DNA from: Melioribacter roseus
GTDB taxonomy: Bacteria > Bacteroidota > Ignavibacteria > Ignavibacteriales > Melioribacteraceae
Assembly (NCBI GenBank): GCA_020722085.1
Contig: DYLN01000014.1
Span: forward strand, 1 to 44,955
Direction: 5' to 3'
Length of the DNA stretch: 44,955 bases
Shown: piece after piece, positions 9,059 through 16,942 of the stretch
Numbering within the stretch: position 1 is the first letter of the stretch
Layout: every line of letters begins with the position of its first letter
Program-made: the position numbers and the translations under genes
The notes under the pieces: generated by a model
Database searches by the model: none
What the model saw: the letters and a program-made list of their open reading frames with translations, nothing else
Told to the model about the DNA's origin: nothing

Positions 9059-9205
9059 GAGGCACCTTTTTGTTATTCTTTGTGTCTAGCGATCAGACCT
9101 CGAACGAACCCTGTCGGGAGTCTCTCGACCCAGGCGAGTAGACCCAGCCCTTACAACCTATCCTTTTATATTTCCAGAGTTAAACGTACAAGGTGGTCGT
9201 GTTCC

Positions 9206-9823
9206 TTATCTTGATCTTTTATATGTACCCATCAATTCTGTTTTCTCAATAATATGATTTTTCATTGCATCCAACAACATTTTTTTTGTTGCAGATGAAT
9301 TGAGAGCCAAAACTGTATCGAGAGCATATAGTTTAAAGAAGTAACGATGGGTACCTGAAGGCGGACACGGACCGCCGTAGCCAACGGAGCGGAAATCAGT
9401 TGTGCCCTGTTTAATTCCATCTGCCGGCTCCTTGCTTTTTAGAATTCCCTCTTTCAATTGTGTTGCATTCGGGGGAATGAAATAAACAACCCAATGTACC
9501 CAATCGCCGGCAGGTGCGTCGGGGTCATCGCAGATTAAAGCTAATGATTTTGTTCCTTCAGGAACTCCTTCCCATTTTAGTGGCGGAGAAATGTTTATTC
9601 CGTCGCACGTATATTTGGAAGGAATTGGTTCGCCGTGCTTAAAAGCAGAGCTGGTAATTTGAAATTTCATTTTTGTCCCTTTTGTTTTTTTCTGTGCAAA
9701 AAAATTTTCTCCAAAGGGGAAAGTTCCGATTGACATTAAAATTATTATTAAGAGAAATTTTATTAGATACTTTCTCCGCTCCAAGTGAGTCGATTCGGAA
9801 AAGAATAAATTTCTATTATTCAT
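9206..9823 (-). CDS. YbhB/YbcL family Raf-kinase-inhibitor-like (PEBP) protein
   Basis: 'SKYTCDGINISPPLKWEGVPEGTKSLALICDDPDAPAGDWVHWVVYFIPP...GYGGPCPPSGTHRYFFKLYALD'. Confidence 0.93.
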   Translation of the reverse strand: MNNRNLFFSESTHLERRKYLIKFLLIIILMSIGTFPFGENFFAQKKTKGTKMKFQITSSAFKHGEPIPSKYTCDGINISPPLKWEGVPEGTKSLALICDDPDAPAGDWVHWVVYFIPPNATQLKEGILKSKEPADGIKQGTTDFRSVGYGGPCPPSGTHRYFFKLYALDTVLALNSSATKKMLLDAMKNHIIEKTELMGTYKRSR

Positions 9824-9836
9824 CTTTTCGCCCCGG

Positions 9837-10574
9837 TTATTTGTTAATTGTTTGGAAAGAATTAGCCTTAAAAAATTGTGGAAATCTTTTTATTATACAA
9901 TGCCCTATCATCTCGGCGATTTCGGCAGAAGTAAGCATGTTTGTATTAATTACTGCGTGATACAGAAGAGGATCATCAATATCTTTGTGGAAATAAGTTT
10001 TAATAAATTTTTTTCTTGCAGTATCTTCTTTTTTTATAAATTCTTCTGCGCTTTTTCTGTTTAAATTGTAAAGTTTCATGGCGGTTTCTATTCTGTAATT
10101 TAATGGTGCTATTAACCTAAGGTGAAAAGTATTTTTTAATTTTGCAGTAATAATATTTGCACCCCTTCCTACGATTATTACATTTCCCATTTCGGCAAGA
10201 CTCATAATTGTTTTCGAAATTCTTCTTATCAAAGAAAGTTTTGACGGACTTAAACCGAGTAGTTCCGAAAACCACGAATCCATTTTCATCGGTTTATCTT
10301 CGTCAATCATATCGCGGAAATGTGGAGGGAGTCTGCGATCTTCCATAATTTTTTCTATTAATTCCCGATCGAAGTAAATCCAATCGGAGTACTCTTCGTC
10401 AGCATAACTGTTAAGATACTCAACTAAATTTTCGCAGATACTTGCCGCACCTACTCCCGTTTCTCTTGAAAGTGTAATTACTGCTCTGCCTTTTCTTTTT
10501 TTTACCGAAGCTGGTTCTTGGGAATGCTGCTCAATGTAAATGCGGGCTTTTTCGTAAGAGCCAAGAACTTTCAT
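9837..10574 (-). CDS. Cytidylate kinase-like family protein
   Basis: 'AVITLSRETGVGAASICENLVEYL...WIYFDRELIEKI...GNVIIVGRGANII...FHLRLIAPLNYRI' matches the cytidylate kinase-like NTPase pattern. Confidence 0.75.
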   Translation of the reverse strand: MKVLGSYEKARIYIEQHSQEPASVKKRKGRAVITLSRETGVGAASICENLVEYLNSYADEEYSDWIYFDRELIEKIMEDRRLPPHFRDMIDEDKPMKMDSWFSELLGLSPSKLSLIRRISKTIMSLAEMGNVIIVGRGANIITAKLKNTFHLRLIAPLNYRIETAMKLYNLNRKSAEEFIKKEDTARKKFIKTYFHKDIDDPLLYHAVINTNMLTSAEIAEMIGHCIIKRFPQFFKANSFQTINK

Positions 10575-10741
10575 CTTAACCTCCGCGGCATATTAAGAAT
10601 TGACAAAAGAGGAAAGAACTTAATCCAAAACTACACTAACACTTTCTGATTATCAAGAGTGTGTTTAAAGAGCGTGTTCTTTGTGGAAATCCTTTTTATG
10701 CATGTAATTTTTACGACTTAGCGATACATCTAATAGAAAGT

Positions 10742-10799
10742 TAGGTTGGGACAGGCATGTCTGCTGAAGTATCTTCATGAAAGCGAATGTCCCAACCTA
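10742..10799. repeat. 12-bp perfect inverted repeat with an internal hairpin, directly 3' of the class I aldolase gene (terminator or REP-like)
   Basis: TAGGTTGGGACA (10742-10753) / TGTCCCAACCTA (10788-10799); the inner TGAAG-TAT-CTTCA can also pair. Confidence 0.65.
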
Positions 10800-10804
10800 C
10801 TAAA

Positions 10805-11866
10805 TTATGCAACAGTAACTTCCTTGCTCAAATAAACATCCTGAATTGCATTGAGAAGTTTTATCCCTTCTGTCATTGGTCTCTGGAAGGCTTTGCGTCC
10901 GGAAATCAATCCCATTCCTCCGGCACGTTTATTTATAACTGCTGTTTTTGTCGCCTCGGCGAAATCATTTTCTCCCGAAGCACCGCCGCTGTTTATTAAG
11001 CCTGCCCTGCCCAAATAATTGTTAATTACCTGATAGCGGCACAAATCAATTGGATGATCAGAAGTCAATTCGCTGTAAACTCTTTTGTCGATTTTGCCGT
11101 AGGATGAGTTACCCATGTTCAAAGCAGTGTAGCCGCCGTTGTTTTCAGGAAGTTTTTGTTTAATTATATCCGCTTCAATAGTTACGCCGAGGTGATTTGC
11201 CTGACCGGTTAAATCGGCTGAAACATGATAATCTTTGTCTTTTTTGAAAGCAGAATTTCTTAAGTAACACCAAAGTATTGTCGCCATTCCGAGTTCATGT
11301 GCATACTGAAATGCTTCGCTGATTTCGATAATCTGGCGTGAACTCTCTTCAGAGCCGAAATAAATTGTGGCACCTACTGCTGCAGCACCCATATCCCAGG
11401 CTTGTTCTACTCCTGCAAATAAAATTTGGTCGAACTTGTTTGGGTATGTTAAAAGTTCGTTGTGGTTTATTTTAAGAATAAATGGAATTTTATGTGAATA
11501 TTTTCTTGATACCGAGCCGAGAACGCCAAGTGTTGAAGCAACAGCATTGCATCCTCCTTCAATTGCAAGCTTTATAATGTTTTCTGGATCAAAATAATCC
11601 GGGTTCTTTGCGAATGATGCACCCGCAGAATGTTCAATACCCTGATCAACAGGAAGTATTGATAAATATCCGGTTCCAGCTAACCTGCCTGTGTTAAACA
11701 TCCATTGCAGATTTCTAAGAACGTACTGATTTCTATCCGAGTGGTAAAAGATCCTATCAACAAAATCCGGACCCGGCAGATGAAGTTTTTCTTTTGGAAA
11801 TTTTGCTTTGTAAGTCAAAAGATTATCGGCATCCTTTCCAAGATACTCTTTTATTTTGTCAATCAT
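10805..11866 (-). CDS. fbaB: Class I fructose-bisphosphate aldolase (DhnA/FbaB type)
   Basis: '[50 protein letters not shown]...[13 protein letters not shown]...[13 protein letters not shown]...NSGGASG'. Confidence 0.9.
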   Translation of the reverse strand: MIDKIKEYLGKDADNLLTYKAKFPKEKLHLPGPDFVDRIFYHSDRNQYVLRNLQWMFNTGRLAGTGYLSILPVDQGIEHSAGASFAKNPDYFDPENIIKLAIEGGCNAVASTLGVLGSVSRKYSHKIPFILKINHNELLTYPNKFDQILFAGVEQAWDMGAAAVGATIYFGSEESSRQIIEISEAFQYAHELGMATILWCYLRNSAFKKDKDYHVSADLTGQANHLGVTIEADIIKQKLPENNGGYTALNMGNSSYGKIDKRVYSELTSDHPIDLCRYQVINNYLGRAGLINSGGASGENDFAEATKTAVINKRAGGMGLISGRKAFQRPMTEGIKLLNAIQDVYLSKEVTVA

Positions 11867-12102
11867 GATTTAAGCACCTTTCTTTTATTTGTTGTGATCA
11901 ATTTTCATTTATTTTCTTTTTGCAAAATTAACAAAACAGTTTTTGAATTTTAAAAAATGAGGCTGAGCAGAAAGTAATTTTTTTATAGAACAATAACCGC
12001 GAATTGCGCCAATGCTTCGTAAACTCAGCACAGGTTTTACGAATTATTTTATTGATTCTTACTTTCTTGTCACTCTCATTTAGAGGAGGCTTGTGATTTT
12101 TT

Positions 12103-13095
12103 TTATGCTTTATTAGCACTTCCCAGCACGTTAATAATTTTATGTTTATATAACTCCTTTAATGCTTCTCGTGCAGGACCTAAATATTTTCTCGGGTCGA
12201 ACTCTGCTGGATTTTCAACAAATACTTTACGTACTGCAGCGGTCATTGCTAGTCTTCCATCCGAATCGATATTAATTTTGCAGACGGCGGAAGCAGCAGC
12301 GCGGCGCAGTTGATCTTCGGGAATTCCAACAGCGTCTTTTAATTTACCGCCGTTCGAGTTAATAATTTTCACAAGCTCAGCCGGCACCGATGAAGCGCCG
12401 TGAAGTACAATTGGAAAGCCAGGAATTCTTTTTTCGCACTCTTCAAGGATGTCAAATCTAAGCGGCGGAGGAATCAGTATTCCATCGTCTGTCCTTTTGC
12501 ATTGTGCAGGAGTAAATTTATTTGCACCGTGTGAAGTTCCAATTGAAATTGCCAGCGAATCGACGCCGGTTTTCTTTACAAAATCCTCCACTTCTTCAGG
12601 TTTTGTGTAGTGAGTAACCTCACTTGATACTTCATCTTCAATACCTGCTAAAACTCCCAGTTCACCTTCAACACTGACATCATATTTGTGAGCATATTTC
12701 ACAACCTGTGCAGTCAGTTCAACATTTTTTTCATAAGGATGATGCGATCCATCAATCATCACTGAAGAAAATCCCGATTCAATACAGGATTTGCAAAGCT
12801 CGAAAGTATCGCCGTGATCGAGATGTAAAACTATAGGTATAGCGTAACCAAGTTCCTTAGCATATTCGACAGCACCTTTTGCGAGGTGTGTTAATAAAGT
12901 TTGGTTAGCATATTTACGCGCACCGCTGGAGACCTGTAGAATAACAGGAGATTTTGTTTCTACACATGCACCTATAATTGCCTGAAGCTGTTCAAGATTG
13001 TTGAAATTGAAAGCCGGAATTGCATAGCCGCCTTTTACTGCTTTCTGAAAAAGTTCTTTTGAATTTACTAATCCAAGTTCTTTGTAGCTTATCAT
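12103..13095 (-). CDS. fba: Class II fructose-bisphosphate aldolase
   Basis: 'YAIPAFNFNNLEQLQAIIGACVETKSPVILQVSSG...VLHLDHGDTFELCKSCIESGFSSVMIDGSHHPYEKNVELT...GTSHGANKF...LHGASSVP'. Confidence 0.95.
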   Translation of the reverse strand: MISYKELGLVNSKELFQKAVKGGYAIPAFNFNNLEQLQAIIGACVETKSPVILQVSSGARKYANQTLLTHLAKGAVEYAKELGYAIPIVLHLDHGDTFELCKSCIESGFSSVMIDGSHHPYEKNVELTAQVVKYAHKYDVSVEGELGVLAGIEDEVSSEVTHYTKPEEVEDFVKKTGVDSLAISIGTSHGANKFTPAQCKRTDDGILIPPPLRFDILEECEKRIPGFPIVLHGASSVPAELVKIINSNGGKLKDAVGIPEDQLRRAAASAVCKINIDSDGRLAMTAAVRKVFVENPAEFDPRKYLGPAREALKELYKHKIINVLGSANKA

Positions 13096-13197
13096 TTTGT
13101 TTATCCTGTTTATGAAAAAGTAAGTAATCTAATCATGAGTTAAAATTTCGGATGCAAATATACGAAAAAGTGAGTTGTAAAAGGCGGAGCGGTTTAT

Positions 13198-13800
13198 TCA
13201 ATTGAAGTTAACATTTTTAAGATAGGCTCTTAAAAGCAGTTGTTCGAATTTTTTAAATGATATTTCTTTCGCACCGAACATCTTAAGATGGGGTGTTTGA
13301 TACTGCACGTCAAGCAAAACAAATCCTTTTTGGTTCAGCCGTTCAATTAATTTTACGAGCGCTGTTTTTGAAGCTTGACTTACCTTTGAAAACATAGACT
13401 CTCCAAAGAAAGCACCTTTGTAAGTAACGCCATATAATCCGCCCACCAGTTTTTCACCGCTGTATACTTCTACAGAATGCACGTGGTTGAGTGCAATCAA
13501 ATTTTTGTACGCCTCAATCAATTCATTTGAAATCCATGTTCTTTCTCTATCGGCACAGCTCTTAATTACTTCGAGAGTTTTTTTGTCGTACTTATATTCA
13601 AAGCCGGATTTTTCCATGAACTTCCTTAACGAGCGGGGGATATTGAAATTTTCCAGTGGAATAATTGTTCTTATTTCAGGCATGTACCAATCTATTTTAC
13701 CCGTATCATCAGCCATTGGAAATGCACCTCGCGCATAAAGCAGAATCATATTTTCCGGTTTTAATAGGTCTTTTTGTAATAGGTATTTATTCTCACTCAT
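13198..13800 (-). CDS. aat: Leucyl/phenylalanyl-tRNA--protein transferase
   Basis: 'ARGAFPMADDTGKIDWYMPEIRTIIPL...TWISNELIEAYKNL...HSVEVYSGEKLVGGLYGVTYKGAFFGESMFSKVSQASKTAL..LLDVQYQTPHLKMFGA'. Confidence 0.95.
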   Translation of the reverse strand: MSENKYLLQKDLLKPENMILLYARGAFPMADDTGKIDWYMPEIRTIIPLENFNIPRSLRKFMEKSGFEYKYDKKTLEVIKSCADRERTWISNELIEAYKNLIALNHVHSVEVYSGEKLVGGLYGVTYKGAFFGESMFSKVSQASKTALVKLIERLNQKGFVLLDVQYQTPHLKMFGAKEISFKKFEQLLLRAYLKNVNFN

Positions 13801-14281
13801 CGGCTTTAACTTCGTAAGTAATTATTTCATAGCCTTTATAAGTTTCCATTCCAGCAAACACTACACCAAATAAAACGAAAACCATTCCCAAAAGAAATGA
13901 AGAAAGAATTAGTATATTTAAATTGGCAGAGGTAAAGAAAGAAAACCCCAACAGAAAGGAGGTAATTACGAATAAGGCAACGGCGGTTGTATACGACAAA
14001 ACAGAGCTTCGGACGAGGTAAACTCTGTAAACTAATTTTTGCAGTTGAATTGCTATGCTTTCGAGCCTAATATTATCTTGAGGCGAAAGAGGATTTTCTC
14101 CCGCTCGCAAAAACAATCTTCTCTTTTCTTCGTTTAGTAGTCTAATTCTATTAACAACAAGAGAGTATTTATTGTTGGTTCCGAGCAGCAGAAGTCCGCA
14201 CGCACTTATCATTACTGCGGGTGCAAGCATTAATTGAATTATTTGAACAGCAGTAATATGAGCATCAACTGGTATGTTCAT
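13793..14281 (-). CDS. DUF2721-like membrane protein
   Basis: 'IQLMLAPAVMISACGLLLLGTNNKYSLVVNRIRLLNEEKR' plus later TM helices; overlaps the aat start by 8 bp. Confidence 0.7.
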   Translation of the reverse strand: MNIPVDAHITAVQIIQLMLAPAVMISACGLLLLGTNNKYSLVVNRIRLLNEEKRRLFLRAGENPLSPQDNIRLESIAIQLQKLVYRVYLVRSSVLSYTTAVALFVITSFLLGFSFFTSANLNILILSSFLLGMVFVLFGVVFAGMETYKGYEIITYEVKADE

Positions 14282-14398
14282 TATCAGACCTCATCCACAC
14301 TTAGAGTTATCTCGATTAGAAAATTTTTTTTGTTCATCGAAAATTTGCTAATCAATTTATTATTGTCAATCTTAGGTTAAAAAGAAGGTTTGTCCGAT

Positions 14399-15006
14399 TT
14401 AGTGAAGCCCAATTTTTGTGCCGTAGTCTGGAGCAGATTTTAACGGCCGGTTGACAGCCTCATCAAAAGGTTCTACCCCAAGCTTAAAAGTTTTTGTGTG
14501 GATAGGAATAAAATGCCTTGCTTTTATTTTGTCTGCCATTTGAAGAGTTTCTTCGGAATTGCAGTGATTTCTTCTCCATGGATTATATGCTCCAATCGGC
14601 ATAATTGCAATTTTAACACCGCTGTTTTTTAACGGATTTAATTTATCTGTTAAAGCGGTATCCCCGCCAAAAAGAATTTTATTGTTGTTCTACTCAATTA
14701 GGTAGGCGTAGTAACTGTGTCAGTCTTTCATATAACCGCGTGAACGGTCGCGTTCCCACGGAAATCTCCAGCCGAAATGTTTTACTACGTAAGTGGTAGA
14801 TTTGACATCCGAAAAAATTTATTAATATTGTTGAATGACCAATCCATGCAAGCGAAATTGCGGTGTTTTTCCATTTCTCGGGTTCAGGCTTGTAGTTTAG
14901 TTTAAATGGAGGTTCAGCTTTAATTTCTGTACGTAGGAATGACGGAATAAAAAAAATGCTCCAGCTGAAAACAAAGATTTTTTATGAATTTTCTTCTTGA
15001 TGTCAT
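14399..15006 (-). pseudogene. Degraded MBL-fold metallo-hydrolase (UlaG/NAPE-PLD-like), internally deleted
   Basis: Minus-strand reading gives 'MTSRRKFIKN...PPFKLNYKPEPEKWKNTAISLAWIGHSTILINFF' then a jump to 'KSTTYVVKHFGWRFPWERDRSRGYMKD*HSYYAYLIE*NNNKILFGGDTALTDKLNPLKNSGVKIAIMPIGAYNPWRRNHCNSEETLQMADKIKARHFIPIHTKTF'. The HxHxDH segment is missing and there are two in-frame stops. Confidence 0.85.
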
Positions 15007-15045
15007 GGTTAAATAAATTTTGTTATGTGGCAAAAATGGGAGCAG

Positions 15046-15501
15046 CTAAATTTCTACTTTATTGCTAAGCTCGTTTGTATCGTCCGGTTTTAAGGGGAAA
15101 TGCATGCCCAATATGTTTCCAACCTGTTCAATGCCGTTTACCAATCCTTCTGTAAAATTTCCATTTCTAAATCTATGTTCAATATCATCGCGGATTTTCT
15201 CCCACGTGTTTTTTTGAACTTTTGCGTTTATGCCTTCATCAGCAAGTATGTAAAATTGCCTTTCTCTTAAAAGTAAATAAAGAAGTATTCCGGTCTTATC
15301 GCGGGTTGCGTGCATGTTTAAACGAACGAATTCTTTTTCAGCTAACCCTCTTACAGACTTTCGTTTTTGTAATGCCGGTTTTCTTTCTTTTATGCTGACT
15401 TTAATTTCTCCAGATGAAAGTTTTTCCATCTCTTTTATTTTATTGGAGATGTGAAGGAAGTCATCGTCGGTGAAGAAATGATATATTAATTCGCTGTGCA
15501 T
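15046..15501 (-). CDS. TPM-domain protein
   Basis: 'EMEKLSSGEIKVSIKER...TRDKTGILLYLLLRERQFYILADEGINAKVQKNTWEKIRDDIEHRFRNGNFTEGLVNGIEQVGNIL'. Confidence 0.85.
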   Translation of the reverse strand: MHSELIYHFFTDDDFLHISNKIKEMEKLSSGEIKVSIKERKPALQKRKSVRGLAEKEFVRLNMHATRDKTGILLYLLLRERQFYILADEGINAKVQKNTWEKIRDDIEHRFRNGNFTEGLVNGIEQVGNILGMHFPLKPDDTNELSNKVEI

Positions 15502-15697
15502 TTTATCTTATAATTTAGGCTCAAAATAAAAATTATATTGTGAAAATCAAAAAGGAACCTGTACTGTTAGGTAGTTAAATAATGCAGAAGAAAGATCGTA
15601 ATAATAGAGAGATAAGGAGATTGACATAATTACAATTATTTTGCGAGTTATTGTTGTATTTCTGTATAGAAAATTTCTAATGTTGTATATCAAAGGA

Positions 15698-16795
15698 ATG
15701 GTGGTAATGATTAAAAAAATATTTTTAACAGCAGCGGCAAGTATTTTACCAATACTTGGTTCTTGCAACAGCAACCCGATTGTTCCGCCGGAAGATAAAC
15801 CCGGAAGAAGGGATTATACGTGGACAGTAGACACACTTAATATGCCGATGAACTGGGTAACTTCTGTTTGGGGTTCGTCCCCGCAAAATTTATGGGCCGT
15901 TGGTGGCGGGGGAACAGGATACGACCGGTTACAGCATTATGACGGCATTAAATGGTCAGCCTATACCAAAGAATGGATTAATATTGGTGGAGAAACACTG
16001 TATGGATTTAGTGAAAATGATATATGGATGGGTGGCAGCGGGGGCTGGGGTGATGGGTCTGCTGCTGCCATTTGGCATTATAATGGCAGTAAGTGGTCTA
16101 AAAATTTTATCTATAAAGTAGAAGGAGCCCGGAGTAGTGCAGATGTAGTCGATATTTGGGGAGATCGTCCAGACGATATTTACGCCTGCGGAACCATAGG
16201 TTATTTAATAGATGGAAAAGATATATGGCGGGGATTTGTCCTTTATTATGATGGTTCGGACTGGAAAGAAGTTATCAAAGCGGATTTTAATTCCCAATTT
16301 GTGGGAATTAGAAAAGACATATATAACATTAATTTTTTTCCTAATAACGCTTATGTCTTTTCATATGAACCAAGTTATGTTAGCAGTGATAGTGATAGAT
16401 TTGCATTCTATCAGGTAAGTGATAGGCAACTAAGTCAAATATATGCGAATATTGAAAAAAATATAACTTGGGCAAGTTTTAATGTTATTAAAGGCGACCT
16501 ATATTTCTTAATAGATAAGGATGCATACCTATATAGGAACAAAACTTTTGTGAAACAATTTTCAGTCGATAAACCTAACTTATGGTATCTTATCACAGGA
16601 AGGAATTCCAAAGATATTTTTTTATCTATGAGTGATGGTTTGGTTCATTATGATGGAACTGATTTCCAGTATTTATACTACTTTCATGTGCCATATATAC
16701 ATATACTTAGTTCAATATTATTTGAGAAAGACGTTTTTTTCGGTATGATTTATGGAGATAAAAACCTAATTCTACACGGTAAACTAAAAGAGTAA
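15698..16795 (+). CDS. Lipoprotein with beta-propeller-like repeats
   Basis: Lipobox-like 'ILPILGSC'; repeated 'VWGSSPQNLWAVGGGG..LQHYDGIKWSAY', 'GFSENDIWMGGSGG..IWHYNGSKWS', 'IWGDRPDDIYACG'. Start moved from ORF-track 15641 to ATG 15698 (or 15707). Confidence 0.7.
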   Translation: MVVMIKKIFLTAAASILPILGSCNSNPIVPPEDKPGRRDYTWTVDTLNMPMNWVTSVWGSSPQNLWAVGGGGTGYDRLQHYDGIKWSAYTKEWINIGGETLYGFSENDIWMGGSGGWGDGSAAAIWHYNGSKWSKNFIYKVEGARSSADVVDIWGDRPDDIYACGTIGYLIDGKDIWRGFVLYYDGSDWKEVIKADFNSQFVGIRKDIYNINFFPNNAYVFSYEPSYVSSDSDRFAFYQVSDRQLSQIYANIEKNITWASFNVIKGDLYFLIDKDAYLYRNKTFVKQFSVDKPNLWYLITGRNSKDIFLSMSDGLVHYDGTDFQYLYYFHVPYIHILSSILFEKDVFFGMIYGDKNLILHGKLKE

Positions 16796-16942
16796 GAGGG
16801 AAAGCCAAAGAAAAGGACAGCGTTCCTACCACTCCCCTCTTGTAACAAAGAATAGCTCGATTTGGTTGGCTTTCTAATAAACAGTTTTACTGTTACAGCA
16901 TTCTTTTAAAAAGAACATTTTTTAAACAAAAGGAGAATAGTT

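Noticed and set aside
16800-16874. GAAAGCCAA ... TTGGCTTTC inverted repeat between the lipoprotein and the cargo gene
   Set aside because: 9 bp with a long (57-nt) loop and no T-tract; weak evidence for a terminator or regulatory RNA.
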